Shown here piece by piece: positions 8,651 to 17,480 of a stretch of DNA of 38,951 nucleotides; position 1 is the stretch's first letter; each line of letters starts with the position of its first letter. The notes below the pieces were generated by a model that was given only the letters and a program-made list of their open reading frames with translations, was not told the DNA's origin and made no database searches. The translations under genes and the position numbers were made by a program. The DNA comes from an uncultured Lachnospiraceae bacterium (GTDB taxonomy: Bacteria; Bacillota; Clostridia; Lachnospirales; Lachnospiraceae), in assembly GCA_902788035.1 (NCBI GenBank), contig CADAIL010000025.1, positions 1 to 38,951 on the forward strand, in the 5' to 3' direction.

Positions 8651-10102
8651 TCAGTCATAAGAGAAGAAAGCATTTGCCTCATTAACATTATAGAGACCGT
8701 AGCACGGCAGCGTCTGCGGCAGCTCCGAGTCGCTTAAGGCTCTCGGCATCTGATACCACTGCCTGCCATCATCCGTGAGCTCGGACATTGGCGTTCCGGG
8801 GAAGTAGAGAATGAACTCTTCGCCGCCCACGATTCCATAGGGATCCGATGCGACGTAACGGACCTGATCATCAATCCACTCATTGCCGACCGGCTCTGAT
8901 GTTCCGGACTCAACAAGCCTCAGAGTGACTGAATGGTCGTTTATAACATTGGCGACCTCGAATCTTCCGGAGAAATCAGAAACATAGATTGTTCCATTCG
9001 GGTAGCCGTCTCCTGTGTCACCCATGTCAGAGTCGTGGAAGGAACCCATGAATATTCCGTCATTTGCAAATGTCAGCTCCGATGACCATCCGCCCACTCC
9101 GCTTGCAAATCCAAACTCTTTCCCATTCAGCGCGCCAAAGATACTTTCTGCGGTAAGTTCTGCTGGAGCAGCGCTGTCCGAAGTGCTATCCGTCACGGGG
9201 GAGCTGCTTGGAAGAAGCTCGCTGAGCTTTGCGATCGCCTCATTATAGGTCAGAGCTTCGCTGCCCTGTTCGCGGTGTAATCCGACGAGGAATTCGTCAT
9301 CATTTGCACTTGAAAGAAGAATCTTGTCCGTGTTGTCATACCAGGCGCTTTTTGTTTTTTCATATTCCTCGTGCGAGACTACTATATCATCAATGTAGTA
9401 TGTGTCTTCAAATGAGGAGTAATCCTCAGTCGGATATGAGGAGTGAGCGATATTTTCGACCGGAACCAGTGTGCTGCCTGAAGCAGCAAGACGGTGGTAA
9501 TAGTAGTCGACGCCCTCATCGCCGATGCTGTCATAAATATAAAGAGTCTTGTCCTTGCCTGCGAATACGCAGCAGCATGTGCCGCCTGCGACGGCCACAT
9601 CGAGGTGATCGTCGTAAAGGGTCTTTACAGTTTCATCTTCATAGGTGCATACAACAAGATTTGCCTGATAATAGTACGCGCCATTTTCGCCGGCAGTCCC
9701 TCGCATGAAGAGGAGTTCGGGTGTACCATCTCCGTATACATCTGCAAATGCCACCGGCTTCGAATTCGCCTCCGTCACATCCGGGTCTGATTTCTGCCAG
9801 TCATAAGCAATGATATAACGCTGATTCTCCTGAAGGACGGCGAGATAAGCCGCGTAGGCTGCTGAATAGTCAGGTTCCGGCTCAGCAGTTGGCGTTGCGA
9901 CCTGACTTTCTGCCGGCGTTTCCTGCGGGACAGTGGATTCGGACTGGGCTTTGCTATCTACACTTTCTGTGGTCTGTGATTCGACCTTAGAATCAGCCGG
10001 GGCAGGTGCCGTGGTACTATGTGTGCTTTGGCTTCCGCATCCGAAGAGGGTGCCAGTGAGAAGAGTTGCTGTGAGAATGCCTGCTAAATATTTCTTTTTC
10101 AT
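8651..10102 (-). CDS. Surface lipoprotein of unknown function
   Basis: A 483-residue lipoprotein. A basic, hydrophobic signal peptide ends in the lipobox LFGC, with Cys22 the predicted lipidated residue. A Ser/Thr/Ala/Pro-rich tether spans about 25-80. An N-terminal domain (about 80-290) contains FADVYGDGTPELLFM, a calcium-loop-like VCBS/FG-GAP motif, and many Tyr residues. After a Ser/Thr linker, a second domain (about 315-483) has an ELTFANDG beta-rich pattern and ends in NEANAFFSYD. Similar two-domain lipoproteins are common in Lachnospiraceae without known function. The start follows AAGGAGGT. No partner gene is adjacent on its strand within 190 nt. Confidence 0.8.
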   Translation of the reverse strand: MKKKYLAGILTATLLTGTLFGCGSQSTHSTTAPAPADSKVESQTTESVDSKAQSESTVPQETPAESQVATPTAEPEPDYSAAYAAYLAVLQENQRYIIAYDWQKSDPDVTEANSKPVAFADVYGDGTPELLFMRGTAGENGAYYYQANLVVCTYEDETVKTLYDDHLDVAVAGGTCCCVFAGKDKTLYIYDSIGDEGVDYYYHRLAASGSTLVPVENIAHSSYPTEDYSSFEDTYYIDDIVVSHEEYEKTKSAWYDNTDKILLSSANDDEFLVGLHREQGSEALTYNEAIAKLSELLPSSSPVTDSTSDSAAPAELTAESIFGALNGKEFGFASGVGGWSSELTFANDGIFMGSFHDSDMGDTGDGYPNGTIYVSDFSGRFEVANVINDHSVTLRLVESGTSEPVGNEWIDDQVRYVASDPYGIVGGEEFILYFPGTPMSELTDDGRQWYQMPRALSDSELPQTLPCYGLYNVNEANAFFSYD

Positions 10103-10116
10103 GGTGACCTCCTTTA

Positions 10117-10132
10117 TAGATTTATAAATCTA
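10117..10132. promoter_or_regulatory. Perfect 16-bp palindrome before the lipoprotein gene
   Basis: TAGATTTATAAATCTA is a perfect palindrome that directly abuts the ribosome site of the minus-strand lipoprotein gene. Its place suggests an operator or a translation-affecting stem. No cognate regulator is evident in the window. Confidence 0.45.
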
Positions 10133-10298
10133 TTGCCTGTATTAGACTAGCAAGTTCATCAACTGTAGCGGTGGTGTAAATTCATGCATCGATATACAGA
10201 TATTTAGTTAGTTCGCTTTGAGAGATTGGCTTCTGCATCAGAAATGCGGTCTATTAGCTTTGATTTAAAGACTGGCTTTGGGGTAGCTGGTTCTTGTA

Positions 10299-10628
10299 TC
10301 AGATATAAGGTCTCTTGGTTTTGAGGGCGGCATCCGTGAGAAGACTTTCATCAATCTCTGCTACGATGCCATTTTTAAGAAGGATATCCTTGGCTTTGTC
10401 CACATCATTCTCCTTCACTTTGATGACATAGACCTCGTGATCGATTTTGCCCTTGCTGCCGAAGTCGCGTGGGTCGAGTTTTGCCCCGCAGCCGCCGGCC
10501 ATGACGGAGTCCTGCAGGTAGTGGCTTGCTTTGAAACCTGTGAGACCACCGTCTTTCAGGGCGCTCTTGATTTTTGTCCAGGTTTCTTTGTCTTTCTTTT
10601 TATAAATCACGGTTCGTTTTTCAAACAT
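10299..10628 (-). CDS. Small uncharacterised protein, possibly DUF2007-like
   Basis: The 109-residue protein starts at an ATG preceded by AAGGAGA at good spacing; a longer reading back to 10697 would run through the hairpin leader and is unlikely. It has VIYKKKDKETW at the N-terminus, a central AGGCGAKLDPRDFG segment and a C-terminal part, EVYVIKVKENDVDKAKDILLKNGI, which resembles the beta-alpha fold of DUF2007 signal-transducer-like proteins. That link is weak. A promoter and a 170-nt leader with two repeated hairpin units precede it. About 37 nt covering its 3' end recur in degenerate form at about 10226-10262. Confidence 0.7.
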   Translation of the reverse strand: MFEKRTVIYKKKDKETWTKIKSALKDGGLTGFKASHYLQDSVMAGGCGAKLDPRDFGSKGKIDHEVYVIKVKENDVDKAKDILLKNGIVAEIDESLLTDAALKTKRPYI

Positions 10629-10663
10629 GATGGTGTTCTCCTTGGTTTTCATGTGCTTTGGAG

Positions 10664-10789
10664 GGCAGAAGCAGCAAAATCCTGCTTCCTGAGGCAAGTT
10701 TGCAGCCTTTGACCAAAAGGTGTTTCATCGGGTCTTTGGCAGAAGCAGCAAAATCCTGCTTCCTGAGGCAAACTTGCTGCCTTTGGCTC
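10664..10789 (-). repeat. Tandem two-hairpin leader units
   Basis: About 50 nt at 10664-10714 recur at 10738-10789 (74-nt period), nearly identical except in the GCAA/TTGC hairpin region. Read on the minus strand, each unit forms a 7-bp hairpin GAAGCAG-GATTTTG-CTGCTTC and a short hairpin around GCAA..TTGC, with GGC/GCC available to close the whole. Both copies lie between the predicted promoter (10807-10835) and the start codon of the 109-residue protein, so they should be transcribed as its 5' leader. The arrangement resembles a tandem regulatory RNA, but no known class was recognised. Confidence 0.7.
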
Positions 10790-10806
10790 TGAAAGCTTCA
10801 TAAATA

Positions 10807-10835
10807 AGTATACCATGTTTTATTTATGCAGACAA
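10807..10835 (-). promoter_or_regulatory. Promoter of the small protein gene
   Basis: On the minus strand, TTGTCT (10830-10835) and TATACT (10807-10812) are separated by 17 nt, a good sigma-A spacing. Transcription from here would produce the duplicated hairpin leader of the gene at 10299-10628. Confidence 0.6.
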
Positions 10836-11005
10836 AGCATGGCGGAGATGTATACGCAAAACATATATGCAGTATTGTAACAATTTTGAGAGGCTGTTTG
10901 ACTAATAATTTTGCTAGGCTATTTGACTTATTGCGCAAACCAATTCCTCAAAACGCAATAAGTCATGTCTGTAACCCGCTATAACTATCATCAATAGCTC
11001 ATGTA

Positions 11006-11035
11006 TTGGAAGTTCACACAGCAATGTGTTATAAT
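11006..11035 (+). promoter_or_regulatory. Promoter of metF
   Basis: TTGGAA (11006-11011) and TATAAT (11030-11035) are 18 nt apart, with an extended -10 TG upstream. The leader is about 230 nt long and contains hairpins GTCAGC/GCTGAC (11110-11125) and CAAGTCTCG/CGAGACTTG (11139-11160, CGAA loop). The second hairpin could be an attenuator, although its T-tract is weak. No SAM or folate riboswitch consensus was recognised. Confidence 0.6.
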
Positions 11036-11270
11036 TGCTGTATCGCGTTTTGAGTGAACCATCTGGGAAATGACTATTTGGAGACCGCAGGAATCTGGTT
11101 TGGAATTATGTCAGCCGGCGCTGACCCGAAGCCCGCGCCAAGTCTCGCGAACGAGACTTGAATTGTTTAAGATAGAGCTCCCGCTTGTGTTACGCAGGAA
11201 TCAGAAATCTGCGAAGAGCCCCTGCAAATGTGGATTTTCGCGATAAAATGGCTATGTCAGGAGAAAAATC

Positions 11271-12200
11271 GTGAGTGTAAAAGATATTCTTAAAGAGAGG
11301 ATGGCGTTCTCATTCGAAGTATTCCCCCCGAAAACGGACAAGGGAATGGTAAAACTGTGCAGCCCGGGAGGTGTTCTGGACCAGCTTTATGAACTGAGAC
11401 CCGACTATATTTCCTGCACCTACGGCGCAGGTGGGACAAATGTAGGAAAGAACCTCGAAGTCCTTGACAAAATCAAGCAGGACGGAAAAGCAATCCCGCT
11501 GACTCACTTCACCTGCATCGGAAACACAAAAGAGGGAATCAGGCAGCAACTCGACACCTATCTTGAGCATGGAATCAACCATATGCTTGCACTGCGCGGC
11601 GATTTCCCGGTCGGCTGGACTGGTACGGGCGGAGATCTGCACTATGCGACCCAGCTGGTCAAGTTCGTCCGCAAAGAATACGGTGACACATTCACGATCG
11701 CGGTCGCCGGATCGCCGGAAGGCCACGTTGCCTGCAGGAGCCTCGAGGCGGACATTTCCTTCCTCAAGCAGAAGCAGGACAACGGAGCTGACTATGTTAT
11801 GACGCAGCTCTGCTGGGATATGGAGCAGTTCAAGAGATGGCTTGATATGATCCGGAAGGCAGGCGTGACCATGCCGATCGATGTCGGTGTTATTCCGATC
11901 ACGGATCAGGCAGCGACAATCACAATGGCCTACAACAGAAACGCAAGTGTCATTCCGAAGGAGCTGTCGAGGCTTTTGACCAAGCACTGGATCTTCCCGA
12001 ATCCTTACAATCCGACTGAGCCGGAAGATGTGGTGAAAGCCAAGAAGGCAGCCTTCAAGGAAGAAGGTATGCTCTACACGATCCGTCAGATCGACCAGTA
12101 CAGAGCTCTCGGTTGCAACGGCATCCATATGTATGTGCTGAACAAGTCTGACGGTGTCGCAAGACTGGTCAACGAGTCCGGCATGATGGATTACATCTGA
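11271..12200 (+). CDS. metF: Methylenetetrahydrofolate reductase
   Basis: A 309-residue enzyme that reduces 5,10-methylene-THF to 5-methyl-THF, supplying methyl groups for methionine or, in acetogens, the Wood-Ljungdahl methyl branch. FSFEVFPPKT near residue 13 holds the conserved catalytic Glu (Glu16). CTYGAGGTN, LALRGD and ADYVMTQLCWD are further family motifs of the FAD-binding TIM barrel. The start is GTG, preceded by CAGGAG at proper spacing. It heads a one-carbon run with fhs and folD on the same strand, but has its own promoter and terminator. No metV neighbour is present. Confidence 0.95.
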   Translation: MSVKDILKERMAFSFEVFPPKTDKGMVKLCSPGGVLDQLYELRPDYISCTYGAGGTNVGKNLEVLDKIKQDGKAIPLTHFTCIGNTKEGIRQQLDTYLEHGINHMLALRGDFPVGWTGTGGDLHYATQLVKFVRKEYGDTFTIAVAGSPEGHVACRSLEADISFLKQKQDNGADYVMTQLCWDMEQFKRWLDMIRKAGVTMPIDVGVIPITDQAATITMAYNRNASVIPKELSRLLTKHWIFPNPYNPTEPEDVVKAKKAAFKEEGMLYTIRQIDQYRALGCNGIHMYVLNKSDGVARLVNESGMMDYI

Positions 12201-12340
12201 AAACGAAGCTGCCGGATGGAATGGTAAGTGTCTGGCGTGAATGCGACTTAGAACATACCTGCAGATGTGTGATTGGCGGCTTTTGTTTCGGCATCTTGCT
12301 GTAATAATACAGGTAAACTGCATAAATATGCACAAAAATG

Positions 12341-12384
12341 ATCTCCGAATGTTACGTTCTTAGTAGCGTTCGGAGATTTTTTTA
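12341..12384 (+). terminator. Rho-independent terminator of metF
   Basis: ATCTCCGAA (12341-12349) pairs with TTCGGAGAT (12369-12377), followed by a run of T. It lies about 140 nt after the metF stop and separates metF from fhs. Confidence 0.85.
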
Positions 12385-12414
12385 AAATTTGCAAGATAGT
12401 CATGACAAAAGGAA

Positions 12415-12502
12415 GGCTTTTCGCTATTATGAAGGGCGTAAATGATACCGGCTGTTTCGAAGGTCCGCTAAGTGAGTGGACCGCTCAGAAAAACGAAAAG
12501 CC
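12415..12502 (+). promoter_or_regulatory. Structured leader of fhs
   Basis: The closing stem GGCTTTTCG (12415-12423) / CGAAAAGCC (12494-12502) is a perfect 9-bp pair. It encloses an 8-bp hairpin GGTCCGCT (12462-12469) / AGTGGACC (12475-12482). The structure ends 43 nt before the fhs start codon. It does not match the THF or ZTP riboswitch consensus that I know, both of which occur before folate genes. A cis-acting RNA is plausible. Confidence 0.5.
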
Positions 12503-12545
12503 GGTCAAAACACAGCCCCAGGATTCTGATCAGAGAGGAGAAAAC

Positions 12546-14234
12546 ATGGCTGAATTCAAAACAGATATTGAAATTGCTCAGGAATCACAGATGATGCCCA
12601 TCACTGAGATCGCTAAGATCGCGGGCGTAGACGACAAATATCTCGAGCAGTATGGCAAGTATAAGGCAAAAGTTGATTATAACATTCTGAAGGAAGTGGA
12701 CCGCCCGAACGGCAAGCTCGTTCTGGTAACAGCTATCAACCCGACACCGGCAGGTGAGGGCAAGACGACAACAACTGTAGGTCTCGCAGACGGAATGAAG
12801 AAGCTCGGCAAGAACGTCATCGTCGCTCTCCGTGAGCCGTCACTTGGCCCGGTCTTCGGCATCAAGGGTGGTGCTGCAGGCGGCGGATACGCGCAGGTCG
12901 TTCCGATGGAAGACATCAACCTTCACTTCACAGGTGACTTCCACGCAATCGGCGCAGCCAACAACCTGCTCGCAGCCATGATCGACAACCATATCTATCA
13001 GGGAAATGAGCTGAACATCGACCCGCGAAAGATCACATGGAAGCGCTGCGTGGACATGAATGACCGCCAGCTCAGATTCGTGGTCGACGGTCTCGGCGGA
13101 CGCGTCAACGGCACACCGCGTGAGGACGGCTATGATATCACAGTAGCATCCGAGATTATGGCAGTTCTCTGCCTTGCAAGCGACATCGCTGACCTCAAGA
13201 AGCGTCTTGCACGCATCGTTGTCGGCTATACATACGGCAAGATTTCCGAGCAGAAGCCGGTCACAGCAGGTGACCTTCACGCAGAAGGCGCTATGGCAGC
13301 CCTCCTTAAGGATGCTCTGAAGCCGAACCTTGTGCAGACATTGGAGCATACACCGGCATTTGTGCATGGCGGCCCATTTGCAAATATCGCTCACGGCTGC
13401 AACTCAGTCACAGCCACCAGAATCGCACTCAAGCTCTCTGACTACACGATCACAGAGGCAGGCTTCGGTGCCGACCTCGGCGCTGAGAAGTTCCTCGACA
13501 TCAAGTGCCGCATGGCAGGTCTTAAGCCGTCCTGCGTAGTCCTCGTTGCGACAGCCCGCGCGCTCAAGTACAACGGCGGCGTTCCGAAGGCAGAGACAGG
13601 CAAGGAGAATCTTGAAGCCCTCGAGAAGGGTCTTCCGAACCTCCTGAAGCACATCACGAACATCACACAGGTCTACAAGCTGCCGTGCGTGGTCGCGATC
13701 AACCGCTTCCCGATGGATACGGAGGCTGAGCTTGAGCTTATTCGCACAAAGTGCGCAGAAGTTGGTGCAAATGTCGCCCTCAGCGAAGTCTGGGCCAAAG
13801 GCGGCGAAGGCGGCATCGAGCTTGCAAATGAAGTCATCCGCCTCTGCGAAGAGCCGAACGATTTCACATTCTCTTATGAGCTCGACCAGCCGATCGAAGC
13901 TAAGATCCGTGACATCGTCACAAAGATCTACGGCGGCAAGGACGTTGCGTTCACAAAGGATGCTGAGAAGCAGATCAAGCAGCTGACAGACATCGGATTC
14001 GACAAGCTTCCGATCTGCATGGCTAAGACACAGTACTCTCTGACAGACGACCCGACTATGCTCGGCGCGCCGACAGACTTCACAGTCACTGTCCGCCAGG
14101 TCAAGGTCTCCGCAGGTGCAGGCTTCCTTGTAGCCCTCACAGGCGAGATCATGACAATGCCGGGTCTGCCGAAGTCCCCGGCTGCGTGCAGGATCGACGT
14201 GGATGATAATGGAAAGATTTCCGGACTGTTCTAA
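12546..14234 (+). CDS. fhs: Formate-tetrahydrofolate ligase
   Basis: A 562-residue enzyme that makes 10-formyl-THF from formate, ATP and THF; it can also run in reverse to yield ATP. The P-loop TPAGEGKT is at about 67-74, and the family segments [19 protein letters not shown] and [10 protein letters not shown] follow it. The ATG at 12546 has AGAGAGGAG just upstream and aligns with the usual family N-terminus; the in-frame extension back to 12402 lies inside the structured leader and is rejected. Codon use is strongly C-ending, as expected for a highly expressed gene. The gene lies between metF and folD in the C1 run. Confidence 0.96.
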   Translation: MAEFKTDIEIAQESQMMPITEIAKIAGVDDKYLEQYGKYKAKVDYNILKEVDRPNGKLVLVTAINPTPAGEGKTTTTVGLADGMKKLGKNVIVALREPSLGPVFGIKGGAAGGGYAQVVPMEDINLHFTGDFHAIGAANNLLAAMIDNHIYQGNELNIDPRKITWKRCVDMNDRQLRFVVDGLGGRVNGTPREDGYDITVASEIMAVLCLASDIADLKKRLARIVVGYTYGKISEQKPVTAGDLHAEGAMAALLKDALKPNLVQTLEHTPAFVHGGPFANIAHGCNSVTATRIALKLSDYTITEAGFGADLGAEKFLDIKCRMAGLKPSCVVLVATARALKYNGGVPKAETGKENLEALEKGLPNLLKHITNITQVYKLPCVVAINRFPMDTEAELELIRTKCAEVGANVALSEVWAKGGEGGIELANEVIRLCEEPNDFTFSYELDQPIEAKIRDIVTKIYGGKDVAFTKDAEKQIKQLTDIGFDKLPICMAKTQYSLTDDPTMLGAPTDFTVTVRQVKVSAGAGFLVALTGEIMTMPGLPKSPAACRIDVDDNGKISGLF

Positions 14235-14376
14235 ATAGATTCTGGTATCTCAGCGCGAGATGACTCGCTTCTATAACGGTGGACTGCAAGTTCGCCTTGC
14301 GGGTAAGCATTGAATAATGAAGTAATGGCGGAGTGGACAGAAATGTTCGCTTCGCTTTTTTAATTGGTTTCCGGTC

Positions 14377-14405
14377 TTGAGTGGGAAATTGCAGTCATTT
14401 ATGAT
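14377..14405 (+). promoter_or_regulatory. Promoter of folD
   Basis: TTGAGT (14377-14382) and TATGAT (14400-14405) are 17 nt apart. The leader of about 110 nt contains a GCGGT/ACCGC hairpin around 14453-14467 within a GC-rich stretch, but no known riboswitch consensus was seen. Confidence 0.6.
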
Positions 14406-14524
14406 ATATTTTGTCTATGAAACATGGCAGAAGAGTACCACCTTCATAGGACGCGGTCCGGAACCGCGCGAGGGAGATTCATGGACCGATTTGGTTTATA
14501 CAAATTCGATTGGGGGTAAATAAC

Positions 14525-15394
14525 ATGGCAAAACTGTTATCCGGTAAGGAAGTAGCGGCGTCTCTTAACGAGAGCATACGGGAAAGGGCTGAAGCCCTCC
14601 GCGCGCGCGGCATCACGCCGAAGCTTGCGATTGTGCGCTGCGGAGAAAATCCATCCGATCTCGCTTATGAGCGCGGGGCCGCAAAGAGAGCGGAAGTGTG
14701 CGGCATTGAAATAGAGAATGTCCTTTATCCGGAAGGTGTCACGAAGGAAGAACTTATTTCCGGAATAGAGAAGCTGAACGGCGATGACAGCGTGCACGGC
14801 GTGCTTCTGTTCCGCCCGTTACCGGGAGAGCTCAGGAAGTGTGAGAGTGAGATCGCCAATCATTTGCTTCCGGAAAAGGATGTCGACTGCATGACGGACC
14901 TCAGCCACGCCGGAGTGTACACGGGTAAGGATCTCGGCTATCCGCCGTGCACGCCGGAGGCCTGCATGAAGATCCTGGATTATTATGAAATCGACCTGAA
15001 GGGGAAAAATGTGACCGTGATCGGCCGCTCGCTGGTCGTTGGCAAGCCGGTCACTATGATGCTGATGGGAAAACATGCCACGGTGACTGTCTGCCACACA
15101 CGTACCGTGGATGTTGCCGGGATTGCTTCCAAAGCGGATATTATCGTCACGGCGGCGGGAGCGCTTAAGAGCCTCACGAAAGATTTTGTGCAGCCCGGCC
15201 AGGTCGTCATCGACGTGTCGATTAACTGGGATCCTGACAAAAAGGACGGCAAGGGTGGTATCGCGGGAGACGCGGATTTTGAGGAAGTGGAGCCGATCGT
15301 CAGCGCGATCACGCCGGTACCCGGCGGCGTCGGGGCAGTGACCACATCCGTGCTCATGGAGCATGTGGTGAGGGCAGCGGAATGGTTCAGATAA
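14525..15394 (+). CDS. folD: FolD-type methylene-THF dehydrogenase
   Basis: A 289-residue FolD-family enzyme that interconverts methylene-, methenyl- and formyl-THF with NAD(P). The Rossmann motif IGRSLVVGKP lies near residue 160 and the end motif TPVPGGVGAVTTS near 265. The ATG at 14525 follows TGGGGGT. By eye alignment, the catalytic Lys of the canonical YVxxKxK motif is Ala here (Tyr48-ERGA-Ala-Lys54) and the Gln of VQLPLP is replaced (LLFRPLP). Those residues serve the cyclohydrolase step, so this protein may be mainly a dehydrogenase. The YERGAxKR form appears typical of a clostridial subfamily. Confidence 0.92.
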   Translation: MAKLLSGKEVAASLNESIRERAEALRARGITPKLAIVRCGENPSDLAYERGAAKRAEVCGIEIENVLYPEGVTKEELISGIEKLNGDDSVHGVLLFRPLPGELRKCESEIANHLLPEKDVDCMTDLSHAGVYTGKDLGYPPCTPEACMKILDYYEIDLKGKNVTVIGRSLVVGKPVTMMLMGKHATVTVCHTRTVDVAGIASKADIIVTAAGALKSLTKDFVQPGQVVIDVSINWDPDKKDGKGGIAGDADFEEVEPIVSAITPVPGGVGAVTTSVLMEHVVRAAEWFR

Positions 15395-15478
15395 GGCCAG
15401 ACCCACTGCCTTTTATAATGCATCCCTATAATTACCTAACAGAATCAAGTTTCGCTATAAATCTCTCGCTTAGCGGCT

Positions 15479-15507
15479 TTGACGGTTTGAGGGTGCAATG
15501 GTAAGAT
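15479..15507 (+). promoter_or_regulatory. Promoter of pepF
   Basis: TTGACG (15479-15484) and TAAGAT (15502-15507) are separated by exactly 17 nt. The start codon of pepF lies 45 nt downstream, with GAGAGG as ribosome site. Confidence 0.7.
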
Positions 15508-15551
15508 GTTAGTGGACATTTTACCCAATAAGCACCAATTGAGAGGTTACT

Positions 15552-17348
15552 ATGGAACGTTTACCAAAAAGAAATGAAGTCCCGGTCGAACTCACCTGGC
15601 GGTTGTCAGACATTTACCCATCGACAGACGCATGGGAAAAAGACTTTAAGGAGAGCCTTGATCTGGCGGAGAAGATTGCCGGATTCGAAGGGCGCGCGGC
15701 AGCGGACGCGCAGAGCCTGCTCTCCGTGATGGACCTCTATGAAGCCTGCATGAAAAAATTCTACGCGGTCATCAGCTACGCGAACATGCTGCATGATCAG
15801 GATACTGCCGATGCGGAAAATCAGGTCTACATTCAGCGCGCCCAGAGCGCGGGCGTCAGGATCGCGGAGTTGACGGCCTTTCTCGAGCCGGAGATCCTCG
15901 AGCTCCCGGATGAGACGCTGGCTTCCTATTACGAGGCCGAGCCGGGACTTTTGAAGTATCGCGTCACGATCAGCGACATCGTGCGCCTGCGCGCGCATTC
16001 GCTCCCGAAAGAGATGGAGAAGCTTCTGGCCTCCGCCGGCGACATGGCGGAGACTCCGTCGAAGGGCTTCAGCATGCTGGTCGACGCGGACCTGAAATTC
16101 CCGGAAGTCGTCGGCTCGGACGGGGAGAAAACGCTGCTCTCGAACGGCCGGTTCGTCACTACGCAGATGTCGGGGGACAGGAAGCTGCGAAAGGAGGCGT
16201 TTGAAGCCTTCTATGCGAGATATAAAGAATTCATCAACACCTCCGCGGCCCTCTACGACGGCCAGGTGAAGCAGCAGATCTTTTTTGCCAGGGCACGAAA
16301 GTATCCGTCGACATTTGACGCTGCCGTCAGCGCCGTCAATGTATCGCCCGCCGTCTGTGACAACCTGATCGAAAGCGTCCACAGGAACCTTGACAAGATG
16401 CACCGCTATGTGCGCCTGCGCAAGAAGATGCTCGGCGTCGACGAGCTCCATATGTACGACGTCTACGCGCCGATGGTCAGCGACTATTCCGTCAGCGTCA
16501 CCTACGAGGAGGCTCAGGCGGACGTGCTGGAAGCGCTCAGACCTCTGGGGGAGGAGTATGTGAGCGTGGTCCGGCAGGCATTTGCAGACAGATGGACCGA
16601 TGTCGTTGAAAATGAAGGCAAGCGCGGCGGCGCCTACTCCGCCGACGTGTACGGCGTGCACCCCTACATGCTGCTCAACTGGAGCGGCCGCCTTACCGAC
16701 GTCTTCACCCTGATCCATGAGATGGGGCACTCGATGCACACCTGGTACTCCGACCATGCGCAGACTTTCTTCAATTCCAAGTACAAGATTTTTGTCGCGG
16801 AAGTCGCCTCTACGACCAATGAGATCCTGCTCCTCGAGTATCTGCTCGGCAAGGCAGCGTCCGAGGCGGAGCGGGCTTACCTCATCAATCACTATCTTGA
16901 GAGCTTCAAGGGCACCATGTTCCGCCAGACCATGTTCGAGGAATTTGAGAGGAAGACCAATGCAATGGCGGAGCAGGGAATCCCCCTCACAGCCGACGCT
17001 CTCAGCGGGACTTACCTTGAACTTAATAAGCAGTATTTCGGCGAGGATATGGTCTCTGACCCGCTGATCGCGTATGAGTGGGCGAGAATTCCGCATTTCT
17101 ACTATAATTTCTATGTATACCAGTACGCGACGAGCTTTGCGGCTTCGGTCGCGATCGCCCACAGGATCCTCGAGGAAGGTCAGCCGATGGTCGACCGGTA
17201 TCTCTTGTTCCTAAGGAGCGGCTGCACAGAGGATCCGGTCAGCCTTCTTAAGAAGGCAGGCGTCGACCTCACGACGGGAAAGCCGGTCGACGAGGCGCTG
17301 GCGGTGTTCGAGAAGGCAATCATAGAGATGGAAGCGATGGTCGGGTGA
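15552..17348 (+). CDS. pepF: Oligoendopeptidase F
   Basis: A 598-residue cytosolic M3-family zinc metallopeptidase that cleaves short peptides. The zinc site HEMGH starts at His389, in the stretch TLIHEMGHSMHTWYSD. The downstream conserved Glu lies in VASTTNEILL. Length and domain order (N-terminal helical lobe, C-terminal catalytic lobe with FYNFYVYQYATS) match PepF. It has its own promoter. The selD start lies 132 nt downstream without a terminator between them, so read-through is possible. There is no obvious functional link to the selenium genes. Confidence 0.96.
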   Translation: MERLPKRNEVPVELTWRLSDIYPSTDAWEKDFKESLDLAEKIAGFEGRAAADAQSLLSVMDLYEACMKKFYAVISYANMLHDQDTADAENQVYIQRAQSAGVRIAELTAFLEPEILELPDETLASYYEAEPGLLKYRVTISDIVRLRAHSLPKEMEKLLASAGDMAETPSKGFSMLVDADLKFPEVVGSDGEKTLLSNGRFVTTQMSGDRKLRKEAFEAFYARYKEFINTSAALYDGQVKQQIFFARARKYPSTFDAAVSAVNVSPAVCDNLIESVHRNLDKMHRYVRLRKKMLGVDELHMYDVYAPMVSDYSVSVTYEEAQADVLEALRPLGEEYVSVVRQAFADRWTDVVENEGKRGGAYSADVYGVHPYMLLNWSGRLTDVFTLIHEMGHSMHTWYSDHAQTFFNSKYKIFVAEVASTTNEILLLEYLLGKAASEAERAYLINHYLESFKGTMFRQTMFEEFERKTNAMAEQGIPLTADALSGTYLELNKQYFGEDMVSDPLIAYEWARIPHFYYNFYVYQYATSFAASVAIAHRILEEGQPMVDRYLLFLRSGCTEDPVSLLKKAGVDLTTGKPVDEALAVFEKAIIEMEAMVG

Positions 17349-17480
17349 GGCGATCGGGGAGGCGCCCGGCAGGGAATATCCGGGTGAATCCCGCACAGAA
17401 TGTCGCGGGTGAGACATGAGGTTTCCCGGCAATCAGAACGGAGCGCAGCAGCAGATATTGCTGCAGAACGGAGCAAAGAT

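Noticed and set aside
12402..12545. 48-residue N-terminal extension of Fhs
   Set aside because: The family N-terminus begins at the ATG at 12546, which has a strong ribosome site. The extension runs through the structured leader.
14410..14524. THF or ZTP riboswitch before folD
   Set aside because: Hairpins are present, but I could not match the conserved core of either class, including CCGCCUGGGC of ZTP.
15606..17162. 518-codon open frame antisense to pepF, and similar long antisense frames over metF, fhs, folD, xdhA and the beta-helix gene
   Set aside because: They mirror strongly biased codon use of the sense genes, have no family resemblance and no ribosome sites.
17400..17480. 27-residue N-terminal extension of SelD
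   Set aside because: E. coli SelD begins at the position of the later ATG, which has its own CGGAG site.
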